DNA from: Thiobacillus sp. | Lineage (GTDB): Bacteria; Pseudomonadota; Gammaproteobacteria; Burkholderiales; Thiobacillaceae | NCBI GenBank assembly: GCA_019459325.1 | Contig: JAIBFA010000046.1 | Location: forward strand, 1 to 41,401 | Reading direction: 5' to 3' | Length of the DNA stretch: 41,401 bases | Shown here: piece after piece, positions 30,787 to 40,355 of the stretch | Numbering within the stretch: the stretch's first letter is position 1 | Layout of the letters: each line of letters starts with the position of its first letter | Position numbers and translations under genes: made by a program | The notes under the pieces: model-generated | Told to the model about the DNA's origin: nothing | Database searches by the model: none | The model's input: the letters and a program-made list of their open reading frames with translations, nothing else

Positions 30787-31550
30787 GCCTGAACCCCAGA
30801 CTCGCCGACTGGCGCGGCCAGCGCGTATGGCTGATCGGCGCCAGCTCGGGCATCGGCGAAGCCACCGCAAAGTTGCTGATGGCGCGCCGCGCGCGGGTGG
30901 CGCTCACCAGCCGCTCGCGTGAAACGCTGGAAAAACTGGCCGACGGCAACGCGCGGGTCGCGCCCGCCGATGTTACCGACCGCGCCAGCCTCGCGGCTGC
31001 GTTCGACTCGATCCAGGCTGAGTTCGGCGGCATCGACGTGGCGATCATCAACGCCGGCACGCATCAGCCGGTGCGCGCGTGGGAACTCGACGCCGTCGCC
31101 GCCGAACAGCTGGTGCAGGTCAATCTGGTCGGCGCGATGAATGCTGCTGCCCTGCTCGCGCCCTACTTCGCGCAGCGCGGCAGCGGACGGCTGGCGATCA
31201 CTGCCAGCGTCGCCGGCTACGGCGGCCTGCCGAGCGGACTGGTCTACGGCGCAACCAAGGCTGCGCTGATCAACTTTGCCGAAACGCTGTATCTCGACCT
31301 GGCGCCCAAAGGCGTGGCGGTGCACCTGATCAACCCCGGCTTCGTCAAAACCCCGCTGACCGATCTCAACGACTTCAAGATGCCGGCGCTGATCGAAGCC
31401 GGTGAAGCGGCGCGCGAAATTCTGGCCGGCATCGAAGCAGGGGCATTCGAGATTCATTTCCCCAAACGCTTCACCCGCGTGCTGAAGGCGCTGAACCTGC
31501 TGCCGTATCGCGCCTACTTCCCCCTTGTCCACCGGATCACTGGCTTATGA
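30783..31550 (+). CDS. Short-chain dehydrogenase/reductase
   Basis: 255 residues. Classical SDR: NAD(P)-binding GASSGIGEA near the N-terminus, structural INAG, and catalytic Ser142, Tyr155 and Lys159 (YGATK). The substrate is unknown; position suggests an acyl or lipid carbonyl. Overlaps both neighbours by 4 bp. Confidence 0.92.
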   Translation: MSLNPRLADWRGQRVWLIGASSGIGEATAKLLMARRARVALTSRSRETLEKLADGNARVAPADVTDRASLAAAFDSIQAEFGGIDVAIINAGTHQPVRAWELDAVAAEQLVQVNLVGAMNAAALLAPYFAQRGSGRLAITASVAGYGGLPSGLVYGATKAALINFAETLYLDLAPKGVAVHLINPGFVKTPLTDLNDFKMPALIEAGEAAREILAGIEAGAFEIHFPKRFTRVLKALNLLPYRAYFPLVHRITGL

Positions 31551-31975
31551 ATGCACTCGACGCCCTGTGTGTCTATTTCGAAAAACTGTCCGCCAACAAC
31601 CTGGACGCGCTCGACACCTACTACGCGGCTGATGCGCGCTTCAAGGATCCTTTCCACGAGGTGACCGGCGTTGCCGCCATCCGCGCCATCCTGCGTCACA
31701 CCTTCGACAAGCTGCCGGGCGCGCGCTTTCGCGTCACCGGGCGCTTTCCGGGAGAAGGCGGGCACGCCGTCATCCTGTGGGAAATGGATTTCACCATGCC
31801 GGTCACGCGCCAGCCCACCACCATTCGCGGTGCCACCCACCTGGCTTTTGCCACTGACGGCAAGGTGACGCTGCATCGCGATTACTGGGATGCCGCCGAA
31901 GAACTCTATGGCCGTCTGCCAGTTCTGAAATGGCTGATGCGCGCACTGGCCCGGCAGGCGGCAGCACCACACTAA
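31547..31975 (+). CDS. NTF2-like (SnoaL-type) protein
   Basis: 142 residues with an NTF2 fold pattern: LDTYYAADARFKDPFHEVTG, IRAILRHTFDKLPGARFRV and the closing HLAFATDGKVTLHRDYWDAAE. Such domains bind small hydrophobic ligands or act as isomerases. It is the last gene of the operon and overlaps the SDR stop by 4 bp. It is typically found in the same gene set as the SDR, FAD protein and cfa. Confidence 0.87.
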   Translation: MNALDALCVYFEKLSANNLDALDTYYAADARFKDPFHEVTGVAAIRAILRHTFDKLPGARFRVTGRFPGEGGHAVILWEMDFTMPVTRQPTTIRGATHLAFATDGKVTLHRDYWDAAEELYGRLPVLKWLMRALARQAAAPH

Positions 31976-31979
31976 AACC

Positions 31980-32025
31980 GAGGGGGGCGCTTCGGCGGAG
32001 AGCCGGATGTAAGGTTCGCCCCTCT
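31980..32025 (+). other. Imperfect hairpin downstream of the operon
   Basis: GAGGGGGGCG pairs with CGCCCCTC, with one or two bulged G, around a 27-base loop containing GAGAGCCGGATG. It may help end transcription, but lacks a T-run. The loop slightly recalls a conserved group II intron segment; no other intron part is visible. Confidence 0.35.
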
Positions 32026-32074
32026 GGCTGACTGCCATGGGTCGGGTTCTGCCGCAGAGGAAATCAAAAAATTG

Positions 32075-32164
32075 ACGTTCGGTGGATTTCCTTGCCTACG
32101 TCCGGTAACGAATCCATAGCGGTAGCAGTCGGGTCAAATCTCCAGCGGCAGCTTAGGCCGAACA
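32075..32164 (+). repeat. Dispersed repeat A, copy 2
   Basis: Aligns without gaps to the reverse complement of 6499-6588 at about 77% identity, with a 19-bp exact core. It marks the right edge of the second accessory block. Confidence 0.7.
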
Positions 32165-32354
32165 AGAGACAGTCGGGCTTCCCAACCTGAACTTTCGCTT
32201 CTGGCCGGACACGGACCGAGGCGTTCCCCCGAGCCGGCATTCAGGGACGCGGACAAGCCTAATCAGTCGCGACGTCCGTCCGAATTGCCGCTGTGAATGA
32301 CCACTGCTGGAAATATCGAACTGCCCCATCGTTCTTCCCAAGGGCGGCTAGGGA

Positions 32355-33758
32355 CTACGACTGATCTGACGCCTGGCCGAACTGCTCACGCAGGCTGTTC
32401 AAGGTCTCCTGCTCGCCGCGGACGCGGAAGAACGCACCTTCATCGTCGGCGCGCTCATCCAGCACTTCACAGCGAGCGAATATTTCCCCACGCAGTTGCT
32501 GTGCCGACCAGGGAAGAAAAAGCTCGGCCTCGACGAGGTCTTGCTGGAAAAACGCGACGATCGCCTTGTGCAATTTTGCGACGTCGGCGGGGTGGCGCGC
32601 ACTCATCACGATGCAACCGGGGTACTCGGCGCGTAGCGCAGCCTCGCGTTCGGCTTGCGCCGTTGCGTCGCCGACGTGGTCGATCTTGTTGAAAATGCGG
32701 ATGCGCGGCACATCCTGCGCGCCGATCTCGGACAGGACTTCGTCGGTGGTTGCGCGCTGCCGTTCAAAGCCGGGATCGCTTGCATCGATGACATGGAGCA
32801 GAAGCGACGCATCGAGCGCCTCTTCGAGCGTCGACTTGAACGACGCGACCAGCCCGTGAGGCAGATTCTTGATGAAGCCGACCGTGTCGCTGACCAGTAC
32901 GCGCGGGATGCTCTCGGGGTAAAGGGTGCGCACGGTGGTGTCGAGCGTCGCGAAGAGTTTGTTGGCGACCAGCACCTCGCTCCCCGTGAGTGCGCGCATC
33001 AGGGTGGACTTGCCCGCGTTGGTGTAGCCCACGAGCGCCACGCTGGCGAGCCCCTCGTGCGCTCGCCGCCGGGCGCGCTGCGTCTTGCGATCCGCGTCCA
33101 TTGCCGTGATTTCCTTCTGCAGTTCGGCGATGCGGTCGCGGATCTTGCGCTTGTCCAGTTCGGTGTGCGACTCACCGGCGCCGCGCCCGCCCACGCCGCT
33201 GCGCTGCCGTCCTTGCGGCCCCGCCAGTTTCGCCGCTTCGCGCAGGCGCGGCGCCATGTAGCCCAGGCGCGCGATTTCCACCTGCGCGCGCGCAGCGGGG
33301 GAGCGCGCGTTGCGGTGGAAGATTTCGAGGATGACCATGGTGCGATCCATCACCTGGCAGCCGACCTCGTTTTCGAGGTTGCGCGCCTGCGAGGGTGATA
33401 TCTCGTGATCGACGAAGAGGACGTCGATCGGGTGGGGCGAGACCTCGTCGTCCAGGCCTTCGACGAACGTGGAGAGGCGATGCAGGGGATTCTGCGGTTC
33501 GCGGTCGGGCTCGGTTTCGTCGCCCGGTTTGCTGTTGACGAAGCGGCGGATCTCCTGCCGCTTGCCCCCGCCCAGATACGCCGTCGAGTCGAAGCCGGAC
33601 CGTTTTTGCACGAACGTGCGGGTGACCGTGAACCCCAGTGTCTTTGCCAGCTCGCGCAGCTCGGTCAGCGACGCCTCGAACTCGACGTCGCTCACGCCCG
33701 GCAGCTGCACCGCCGCCACGACGGCGTACTGGGGCTTTTCTTTGATTTCCTTTTGCAT
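32355..33758 (-). CDS. hflX: GTPase HflX
   Basis: 467 residues. Ribosome-associated GTPase that splits stalled or heat-damaged ribosomes. The N-terminal HflX domain (YLGGGKRQEI, DHEISPSQARNLE, QVMDRTMVILEIFHRNA) precedes a glycine-rich linker (GVGGRGAGE) and the G domain: G1 GYTNAGKST at 244-252, G3 DTVGF, G4 NKID. The ATG at 33758 gives a normal N-terminus; a TTG start 48 bp upstream is less likely. No hfq lies beside it here. Divergent from tamA. Confidence 0.95.
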   Translation of the reverse strand: MQKEIKEKPQYAVVAAVQLPGVSDVEFEASLTELRELAKTLGFTVTRTFVQKRSGFDSTAYLGGGKRQEIRRFVNSKPGDETEPDREPQNPLHRLSTFVEGLDDEVSPHPIDVLFVDHEISPSQARNLENEVGCQVMDRTMVILEIFHRNARSPAARAQVEIARLGYMAPRLREAAKLAGPQGRQRSGVGGRGAGESHTELDKRKIRDRIAELQKEITAMDADRKTQRARRRAHEGLASVALVGYTNAGKSTLMRALTGSEVLVANKLFATLDTTVRTLYPESIPRVLVSDTVGFIKNLPHGLVASFKSTLEEALDASLLLHVIDASDPGFERQRATTDEVLSEIGAQDVPRIRIFNKIDHVGDATAQAEREAALRAEYPGCIVMSARHPADVAKLHKAIVAFFQQDLVEAELFLPWSAQQLRGEIFARCEVLDERADDEGAFFRVRGEQETLNSLREQFGQASDQS

Positions 33759-33922
33759 ACGGCGTGTGCTTCTGTTGGGTGGGCGAAGCGAGGCATTATC
33801 CGCCAATGTAATCGGCGCCGGTATTGCGTATGTGCAGGGATTTCCCGTGCGGCCGTCCGGCGTTTTGCCCGATTCCAGCGCACCCCCTAGAATGGGCTGA
33901 CGTTATTTCCGCTGGATTTGCC

Positions 33923-35656
33923 TTGCCCGTTCGCCTTTTCAAAGCCTTGCTGCTCCTCGCCGCGCTGTGCGCGACGCCTGCGCATGCGCTGACGGTGGAG
34001 GTGGAGGCGCCGGATGAGCTCAAGGCGTTGCTGACGCAGCATCTGGAAACGGCGCGGGCGGCGCGGCAGGGCGAGGCGCTGGACGAGGCGGAGTTGGCGC
34101 GGCTGCGCAGTCTGAGTGAGGAAACCGCGCGCGAATTGCTGGCCACGGAGGGGTATTTTTCGCCGCAGATCGACAGCACGCTGACGCGGTCGGGGGACGA
34201 CTGGGCGCTGCGTTATGCGGTGACGCCGGGTCCGCGCACCCGCGTTCGGAAGGTGAAGATCGACTTTACCGGGGCGCTGGCGGATGCGGACGAGTCGCGC
34301 TTGCGCACGCGCGCAGAGAACAGTTTCACGCTGCAGCCGGAGATGCCTTTTCGTCAGGCCGACTGGAATGCGGCCAAGGTGGCCCTGCTGCGTCCGCTGC
34401 TCACCGCCCGTTATCCGGCGGCGCGGCTGGCGGCGAGCGAGGCGCGTATCGATCCCGTCACGCAGTCGGCGGATCTGACGCTGACGGTGGACAGCGGGCC
34501 GGCGTTTTTTTACGGCGCACCGGTCATCAGCGGCAGCCAGCGTTATCCCGAGTCGATCATCCGCAATCTGAGTCCGCTGAAGCCGGGCCGGCCGTATCGG
34601 CAGCAGGATCTGCTGGACTACCAGGCGGCGCTGGATATGAGCGGCTATTACGCGCAGGCCACGGTGCGCATCGACCCCGATCCCGCGCTGGCGGCGGCGG
34701 TGCCGATCCGGGTGGACGTGGTCGAGCGGCCGGAAAAACTGTTCAGCGTGGGTGTCGGCATCAGTACCGACACCGGCGCACGGGTGCAGACGTCGTGGAT
34801 GCATCGCGACATCCTGAATCGCGGGGTGCGCCTGAAGTTCGATGCGCGACTGGAAACCGCGCGGCAAACCGGGGCGGCCGAGCTGGCCTGGCCGCGCAAT
34901 GCCAACGGCTACGAGAACAGCCTCGGCCTGCAACTCAAGCAGGAAGACATCGAGGGACAGGAAACGACTGCCACGGTGCTGGCAGCCAAGCGCAGCCGCA
35001 CGCGCGGGCAGATCGAAACCACGCTGTCGCTGCAATACCAGACCGAACAGCAGGAAATCGGCGATGTGGTGAGCGCGCGCAACCGGGCGCTGTCCGCCAA
35101 CTATGCGTGGACCCAGCGCACGGTGGGGCGCGCGTTCTATCCACGGCGCGGTTATGTGTTGACCTTGCAGGGCGGCGGCGCGGCCGAGGCCTTGTTGTCG
35201 GACACCAGCTTTATCCGCCTGTATGGCCGCCACACCCAGTATTTCCGCGCCGGCGACAACGGGCGCCTGATCCTGCGCGGCGAACTCGGCAGCGTGCTGG
35301 CAAACACGCGCGACGGCATTCCCACCGATTTCCTGTTCCGCGCCGGCGGCGACGCCTCGGTGCGCGGCTACGCCTACCAGAGCCTGGGCCGCACGCTGGA
35401 AGGCGGGGTGGCATCGGTGCGCTATCTCGCCACCGGCAGCGTCGAATACAACCATTTCTTCGAAGGCAACTGGGGCATGGCCGTGTTCGTCGATGCGGGC
35501 GACGCGGCCGACAGCCCCGGTGCCCTGTCGCCGGCGTTCGGCTACGGCGTCGGCGCGCGCTACCGTTCGCCGGTGGGGCCGATCAACCTCGACCTGGCGT
35601 ATGGCGAAGCCACCGACGAATTCCGCCTGCATTTCTCGCTCGGGGTGTCGTTTTGA
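33923..35656 (+). CDS. tamA: Translocation and assembly module protein TamA
   Basis: 577 residues. Outer-membrane BamA-family barrel that, with TamB, helps insert certain outer-membrane proteins and move lipids. A signal peptide (RLFKALLLLAALCATPAHA) is followed by POTRA-type domains (about residues 25-240) and a C-terminal 16-strand barrel with the family motif FRAGGDASVRGYAYQ and terminal FSLGVSF. I chose TTG at 33923 because it starts exactly at the signal peptide; an in-frame ATG at 33830 would add about 30 residues unlike a signal sequence. Overlaps tamB by 4 bp. Confidence 0.92.
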   Translation: MPVRLFKALLLLAALCATPAHALTVEVEAPDELKALLTQHLETARAARQGEALDEAELARLRSLSEETARELLATEGYFSPQIDSTLTRSGDDWALRYAVTPGPRTRVRKVKIDFTGALADADESRLRTRAENSFTLQPEMPFRQADWNAAKVALLRPLLTARYPAARLAASEARIDPVTQSADLTLTVDSGPAFFYGAPVISGSQRYPESIIRNLSPLKPGRPYRQQDLLDYQAALDMSGYYAQATVRIDPDPALAAAVPIRVDVVERPEKLFSVGVGISTDTGARVQTSWMHRDILNRGVRLKFDARLETARQTGAAELAWPRNANGYENSLGLQLKQEDIEGQETTATVLAAKRSRTRGQIETTLSLQYQTEQQEIGDVVSARNRALSANYAWTQRTVGRAFYPRRGYVLTLQGGGAAEALLSDTSFIRLYGRHTQYFRAGDNGRLILRGELGSVLANTRDGIPTDFLFRAGGDASVRGYAYQSLGRTLEGGVASVRYLATGSVEYNHFFEGNWGMAVFVDAGDAADSPGALSPAFGYGVGARYRSPVGPINLDLAYGEATDEFRLHFSLGVSF

Positions 35657-38600
35657 AGCGCGTTGCCTGGGGGCTGGCGTCGTTGCTGGCCGGTCTGGCC
35701 GTGCTGGTGTTGGCGGTGATGTGGCTGACCACCACGGCCACGGGATTCCTGTGGCTGGCGAAACAGGCCACGCCGCTGAGCGATGGCCGCCTGGTGCTCG
35801 AAGGCGTGGAAGGTCATCTGGGCGCGTCGGTCCACATCCAGAAAATGATCATCAAGACGGACACGCAGCGCATCACCCTGCACCAGGTGCGACTGGACTG
35901 GCAACCCCGCTCGCTGTGGCATCGACTGATCGAGATCGACCTGCTGGCTGCGCAACGCGTGCAGGTGGATATCCTTAAAAAAGATCCGACCCCCCCCGCC
36001 TATCCCGGCACCTTGCGCTGGTTGCTGGACATCCGGGTGGCCGCGTGGGATGTGACGCACCTCGACGTGGTCGACCTGGGGCGGACGCTGAGCTTCAGCG
36101 CGCTGCATGGCAAGGTGGACGGCAGGGGCGACCGCTTTGACTTCATTGCCGCGGCCAGCACGTCGTGGGCGGATGTGGAGGGACGGTTCGGTATCCACAA
36201 GGATGCGCCGTTCAAATTACAAGGCCGGTTCAACGCGATCCGGAAAGCTCCCACGCCGGCGCAGGCCACGCTCGGACTGACAGGCGAACTGGCGGCGATT
36301 GATTTCAAGCTGGATGCCCTGGCTGAAGGCATGAATGTCATGGCCAGGGGACAGGCGGCGCCGTTTGCTCGCGTGCGTCTGCCCCGGCTGCTGCTGGCCG
36401 GGGAGGGCATCGATCCGCGCCAGTTCGTGGCGGGTGCGCCGAGCGCCGACCTGGCGTTTTCCGGCGTGTTCGAAGGCCAGCCGGGCGAACGACTGCTCGG
36501 CACCTTCAGCCTGTCCAACCGGCTGGCCGGACGCTTCGACCAGGATCGTCTGCCGCTCGCCAACCTGACCGGCGCAGTGCTGGGCGACGGCACGCACGCC
36601 GACTTTAGCGCGTTGGCGATCGACCTCGGCGCGGCCGGGCAATTCACCGGCGACGGCCAGTGGCGCGACGGCCGCTTTACGGTGAATCTGCAAAGCCCGC
36701 GCCTGAACCTGGCGGGCCTGCACCGCGACCTGAACGCCTCCCGGATCAAGACGACGCTGCAACTGGCAGGCGACGCGGCGCGCCAGACGCTCAACGGCGA
36801 GGTCAGCGAGACCTGGGGGCAGGGCCGCTTCACGCTCACGCATGCCGATGCGGCATTGCGGCTGGAATCGGCGAACTTCAGCGGCCAGGCGGGACGTCTC
36901 ATCGCGAAGGGTGCGTTGCAGCTCGATGCCAGCCGTGCGTTTTCTGCCGAATTCGACGCCGTGCAGATCAACCCGGCGCGCTTCGGCCAGTTTCCGCGTG
37001 CGCGGCTGAATGCGCGCGGCCAGGCAAGCGGAACGCTGCTGCCCGAACTGCGCCTGCAAACGCAGTTCACCCTGCCGCCGGGCGAGCTCGAAGGCCGCCC
37101 GGTAACCGGGCAAGGGCAGCTGCGCTACGAAAACCGGCATCTCGCCGACGTCGACGTCGACGTGAATCTGGCCGGTAATCTGGCGAAGCTGAAAGGTGCT
37201 TTTGGCCGCGCCGGCGACCGCCTCAACTGGGACATCGATGCCCCCGCGTTGGCGCGGCTCAAGCTGGGGCTGGCCGGACGCCTGACCAGCCGCGGCAGCG
37301 TGAGCGGCGACCCCGCTGTGCCGCAGATCGAGGCGGTGGTGGCCGCCAGCGGCCTGCGCCTGCCGGGCGATATCGCTGCCGACACGCTGAACCTGCAGCT
37401 CGATCTGCAGGCCACGGCCAACGGGGCCTTCAACGGCCAGCTCGATGCGCGCGGCGTGCAACTGGCCGGTCAGCGCCTGAGCAGCGTTCATGCCGATTTG
37501 CTGGGACGCCGCAATGCCCACACCCTGACGCTCGACGCCCGCATGCCCGACTGGCGGCTGACCGCGCGCCTGGCGGGCGGGCTGGATGACCGTCAGATCT
37601 GGCGCGGACAACTCACGCAGGCCGAGGCGCAGGGACCGTGGCCGATGCAGCTGCTGGCGCCGGCCACCCTGCTGCTGTCGCGCGAGCAGCAGCAGGTGAA
37701 CCAGTTGGCGCTGACGCTGGCGGGCGGCCGGCTGACGGTCGAGCAGTTCAACCGCCAGGGTACGCAACTGGCCAGTCGTGGCACGCTCGCCAACCTGCCG
37801 CTGGCACCGTTCCTGACGCTGCTGGAAACCGCACCGCCTTTCACCACCGATCTCAGGGTCAACGGCGACTGGAATCTGCGCGTCGGCAACACCCTCGATG
37901 GCGAGGTGCACCTCGTGCGCCAGTCGGGCGACGTGCGCATGAAAGAGCCGGCGCAGAGTCTGGGGTTAACGACGCTTGCGCTCGACCTCAACGCCGAGGC
38001 CAGCCGCGTCACGGCCCGCGTCGAGGCGGCCAGCCGCGAAGCCGGCCAGCTGCGCGCCGAAGGCCGCGCCACGCTGGAACGCGAAGGCGCCGGCTTCACC
38101 CTGCCGCGCAGCGCGCCGCTGGCGTGGACGGCACAACTCGACGTGCCCGACCTGCGTCTGGTCAAACCCTTTCTGCCGGTCGGTATCCGGCTGGATTCGC
38201 GCCTGGCCGCGCAACTTTCGGGCAGCGGCAGCCTGGCGGTGCCCCGCATCAATGGGCAGATCGATGCCAGCCGGATCCGGTTTGCCATGCCGGAAGAAGG
38301 CGTGGTGATTACCGACGGTACGCTCAAGCTCATCCTGGACGACGACCGCGTGCGGGTGCAGCAGGGCGAACTGAAGGGCAGCAGCGGCCGCATCGTAGTG
38401 AGCGGCGAGGCGCAGCTGAAAAATCCCCAGGCGGGTCTCACGCTCAACTTTGAAAAATTTGCCGTCACCAACCGCAGCGACCGCCGCGTGATCGTGTCCG
38501 GCACCACCCGACTCAATCTCGACCCCAAGCGCCTGGAACTCACCGGCGAACTCACCGCCGATCGCGCCCGGCTGGAAATGCCGGAAGCCAGTCGCCCCAC

Positions 38601-39375
38601 GCTGTCGTCCGATGTCGTCGTCGTCGGCCAGCCGCCGCGCGAAAAATCCGCGGTCCGGCGCATCCCGCTGCAACTCGATCTCACGCTCAATCTGGGCGAG
38701 GATTTCCTGTTCAAGGGCGCCGGGCTCGACGCGCGCCTGGGCGGCCAGTTGCGCGTGTTCACCGTGAACGAGGCACTGCGGGGCGAAGGCCGCATCCAGG
38801 TGGTCGAGGGGCGCTATGCCGCCTATGGGCAATCGCTCGTCATCGAGCGCGGCGTGCTGAGCTTCATCGGCCCGATCGACAACCCCGGGATCGATGTCCT
38901 GGCGGTGCGCAAAATGCCCACGGTCAAGGCCGGGGTACAGGTCAGGGGGACGGTGCAGCGTCCGCTGGTGACGCTGTATTCCGATCCCGCGCTGCCGGAT
39001 ACCGAGAAGCTTTCCTGGCTGGTGCTGGGGCATGGTCTGGACAGCGGGGGGCAGCAGGAGTTTGCCTTGCTGCAGATTGCCGCCGGCGCGCTGCTGAGCC
39101 AGACGGAATCGGTGAATTTTCAGGCGCAGCTTGCCGACGCGCTGCGTATCGACACCTTCGACGTGCGGGCGGGCGAGGGCGAAGATCTCACCAGCACCGT
39201 GGTCAGCGTCGGCAAGCGGCTGTCCTCGCGCGCCATGCTGAGCTACGAGCAAAGCCTCGATGGGCTGAGCCAGGTGGTCAAGGTGCTGTATCAGCTGTCG
39301 CCGCGTGTGCGGCTGGAAGCGCAGGCGGGCCAGCAAAGCAGTTTCGATGTGTTCTACACCCGGGAATACGACTGA
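35653..39375 (+). CDS. tamB: Translocation and assembly module protein TamB
   Basis: 1240 residues, the usual size. An N-terminal anchor (WGLASLLAGLAVLVLAVMW) holds it in the inner membrane. A very long repetitive beta-helix/groove spans the periplasm, and the C-terminal DUF490/TamB domain (from about residue 930) ends in QQSSFDVFYTREYD. TamB-type AsmA-like proteins are implicated in phospholipid transport to the outer membrane and in barrel assembly with TamA. The start is the TTG at 35653, overlapping the tamA stop as TTGA; no ATG or GTG is near. Confidence 0.94.
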   Translation: MKRVAWGLASLLAGLAVLVLAVMWLTTTATGFLWLAKQATPLSDGRLVLEGVEGHLGASVHIQKMIIKTDTQRITLHQVRLDWQPRSLWHRLIEIDLLAAQRVQVDILKKDPTPPAYPGTLRWLLDIRVAAWDVTHLDVVDLGRTLSFSALHGKVDGRGDRFDFIAAASTSWADVEGRFGIHKDAPFKLQGRFNAIRKAPTPAQATLGLTGELAAIDFKLDALAEGMNVMARGQAAPFARVRLPRLLLAGEGIDPRQFVAGAPSADLAFSGVFEGQPGERLLGTFSLSNRLAGRFDQDRLPLANLTGAVLGDGTHADFSALAIDLGAAGQFTGDGQWRDGRFTVNLQSPRLNLAGLHRDLNASRIKTTLQLAGDAARQTLNGEVSETWGQGRFTLTHADAALRLESANFSGQAGRLIAKGALQLDASRAFSAEFDAVQINPARFGQFPRARLNARGQASGTLLPELRLQTQFTLPPGELEGRPVTGQGQLRYENRHLADVDVDVNLAGNLAKLKGAFGRAGDRLNWDIDAPALARLKLGLAGRLTSRGSVSGDPAVPQIEAVVAASGLRLPGDIAADTLNLQLDLQATANGAFNGQLDARGVQLAGQRLSSVHADLLGRRNAHTLTLDARMPDWRLTARLAGGLDDRQIWRGQLTQAEAQGPWPMQLLAPATLLLSREQQQVNQLALTLAGGRLTVEQFNRQGTQLASRGTLANLPLAPFLTLLETAPPFTTDLRVNGDWNLRVGNTLDGEVHLVRQSGDVRMKEPAQSLGLTTLALDLNAEASRVTARVEAASREAGQLRAEGRATLEREGAGFTLPRSAPLAWTAQLDVPDLRLVKPFLPVGIRLDSRLAAQLSGSGSLAVPRINGQIDASRIRFAMPEEGVVITDGTLKLILDDDRVRVQQGELKGSSGRIVVSGEAQLKNPQAGLTLNFEKFAVTNRSDRRVIVSGTTRLNLDPKRLELTGELTADRARLEMPEASRPTLSSDVVVVGQPPREKSAVRRIPLQLDLTLNLGEDFLFKGAGLDARLGGQLRVFTVNEALRGEGRIQVVEGRYAAYGQSLVIERGVLSFIGPIDNPGIDVLAVRKMPTVKAGVQVRGTVQRPLVTLYSDPALPDTEKLSWLVLGHGLDSGGQQEFALLQIAAGALLSQTESVNFQAQLADALRIDTFDVRAGEGEDLTSTVVSVGKRLSSRAMLSYEQSLDGLSQVVKVLYQLSPRVRLEAQAGQQSSFDVFYTREYD

Positions 39376-39384
39376 GCCGGCATC

Positions 39385-39487
39385 CCGAAGGACGCGAAGA
39401 TCACGAAGGGGCAAATGCAAGGCCGGGGCGTCAGCCGTCCCTTCGCCGTTTCATTCACTTCGCGTCCTTGCGCGTCCTTTGTGGCGC
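39385..39487. repeat. Inverted array of 9-base units between tamB and surE
   Basis: The left arm has CGAAGGACG, CGAAGATCA and CGAAGGGGC in tandem. The right arm has CTTCGCGTC, CTTGCGCGTC and CTTTGTGGCG. AAGGACGCGAAG (39388-39399) and CTTCGCGTCCTT (39458-39469) are perfectly complementary. It can form a long stem; it may act as a terminator or be an intergenic repeat. Confidence 0.6.
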
Positions 39488-39611
39488 GAAGTGCGATTTG
39501 TACGCTGAATCGATCAAATCCCGATGTTAGAATCGGGCGCATGTTTGACGCCCGCATCATTGCCATGAGTTCCCTGTGCCGACTGCCTGTCTTGTCCGGA
39601 GGCTGCCGCTG

Positions 39612-40355
39612 ATGCGTATCCTGCTGTCCAACGACGACGGTTATTTCGCCCCGGGCCTGGCCGCGCTGGCGCAGGCGCTCTCGCCGCTTGCCGACGTGAC
39701 CGTGGTGGCGCCCGAGCGCGACCGCAGCGGCGCTTCCAATTCGCTCACGCTCGACCGCCCGCTGATGCTGCGACAGGCGCCCGGCGGTTTCTATTACGTC
39801 AACGGCACCCCGACCGATTGCGTGCATCTGGCCGTCACCGGCATGCTGGACCACATGCCCGACATGGTGATCTCCGGCATCAATCACGGCGCCAACATGG
39901 GCGACGACACGATTTATTCAGGCACGGTGGCTGCCGCCACCGAAGGCTATCTGCTGGGCATTCCATCGATTGCGGTTTCGCTCGCCAACCACAATGCCCA
40001 GCATTTCGACACTGCCGCGCGCGTCGTGGCCGAACTGGTGCAGCGCATCCAGACGCGGCCGCCGACCGAGCCGATGCTGCTCAACGTCAACGTGCCGGAC
40101 CGCGCCTGGGCCGAACTCGGCGGTCTCTCCGTGACCCGGCTGGGCAAGCGCCACAAGGCCGAATCGGTGGTGAAAACCACCAACCCGCGCGGGCAGATTG
40201 TCTACTGGGTGGGCGCGGCGGGTTTGGCACAGGACGCCGGCGAGGGCACCGACTTTCATGCCGTGGCCAACGGCTTCGTTTCGATCACCCCGCTGCAAAT
40301 GGACTTGACCCGTTTCAGCCAGATGGACAGCGTGAACGCATGGCTGAAACTCTGA
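39612..40355 (+). CDS. surE: 5'/3'-nucleotidase SurE
   Basis: 247 residues. Metal-dependent nucleotide and polyphosphate phosphatase with survival roles in stationary phase. Metal ligands are visible: Asp8-Asp9 ([12 protein letters not shown]), Ser39 ([10 protein letters not shown]) and Asn91 ([12 protein letters not shown]). The ATG at 39612 follows GGAGG and gives the standard N-terminus [10 protein letters not shown]. Heads the conserved surE-pcm-nlpD(-rpoS) order; the stop overlaps pcm by 16 bp. Confidence 0.95.
   Translation: MRILLSNDDGYFAPGLAALAQALSPLADVTVVAPERDRSGASNSLTLDRPLMLRQAPGGFYYVNGTPTDCVHLAVTGMLDHMPDMVISGINHGANMGDDTIYSGTVAAATEGYLLGIPSIAVSLANHNAQHFDTAARVVAELVQRIQTRPPTEPMLLNVNVPDRAWAELGGLSVTRLGKRHKAESVVKTTNPRGQIVYWVGAAGLAQDAGEGTDFHAVANGFVSITPLQMDLTRFSQMDSVNAWLKL

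Larger units (their letters stand above)
31976..32354. other. Intergenic region after the operon
   Basis: About 380 bp between the NTF2-like gene and the convergent hflX. It contains an imperfect hairpin (31980-32025) and repeat copy A2 (32075-32164). No gene recognised. Confidence 0.6.

Noticed and set aside
31990-32025. Possible group II intron fragment (GAGAGCCGGATG in a hairpin loop)
   Set aside because: No domain V, no reverse transcriptase and no intron ends nearby; the match is too short.
39520-39545. CCCGA...TCGGG hairpin with TAGAAT just before surE
   Set aside because: Too short a stem for a terminator, and no matching -35 box at the right distance for a promoter.
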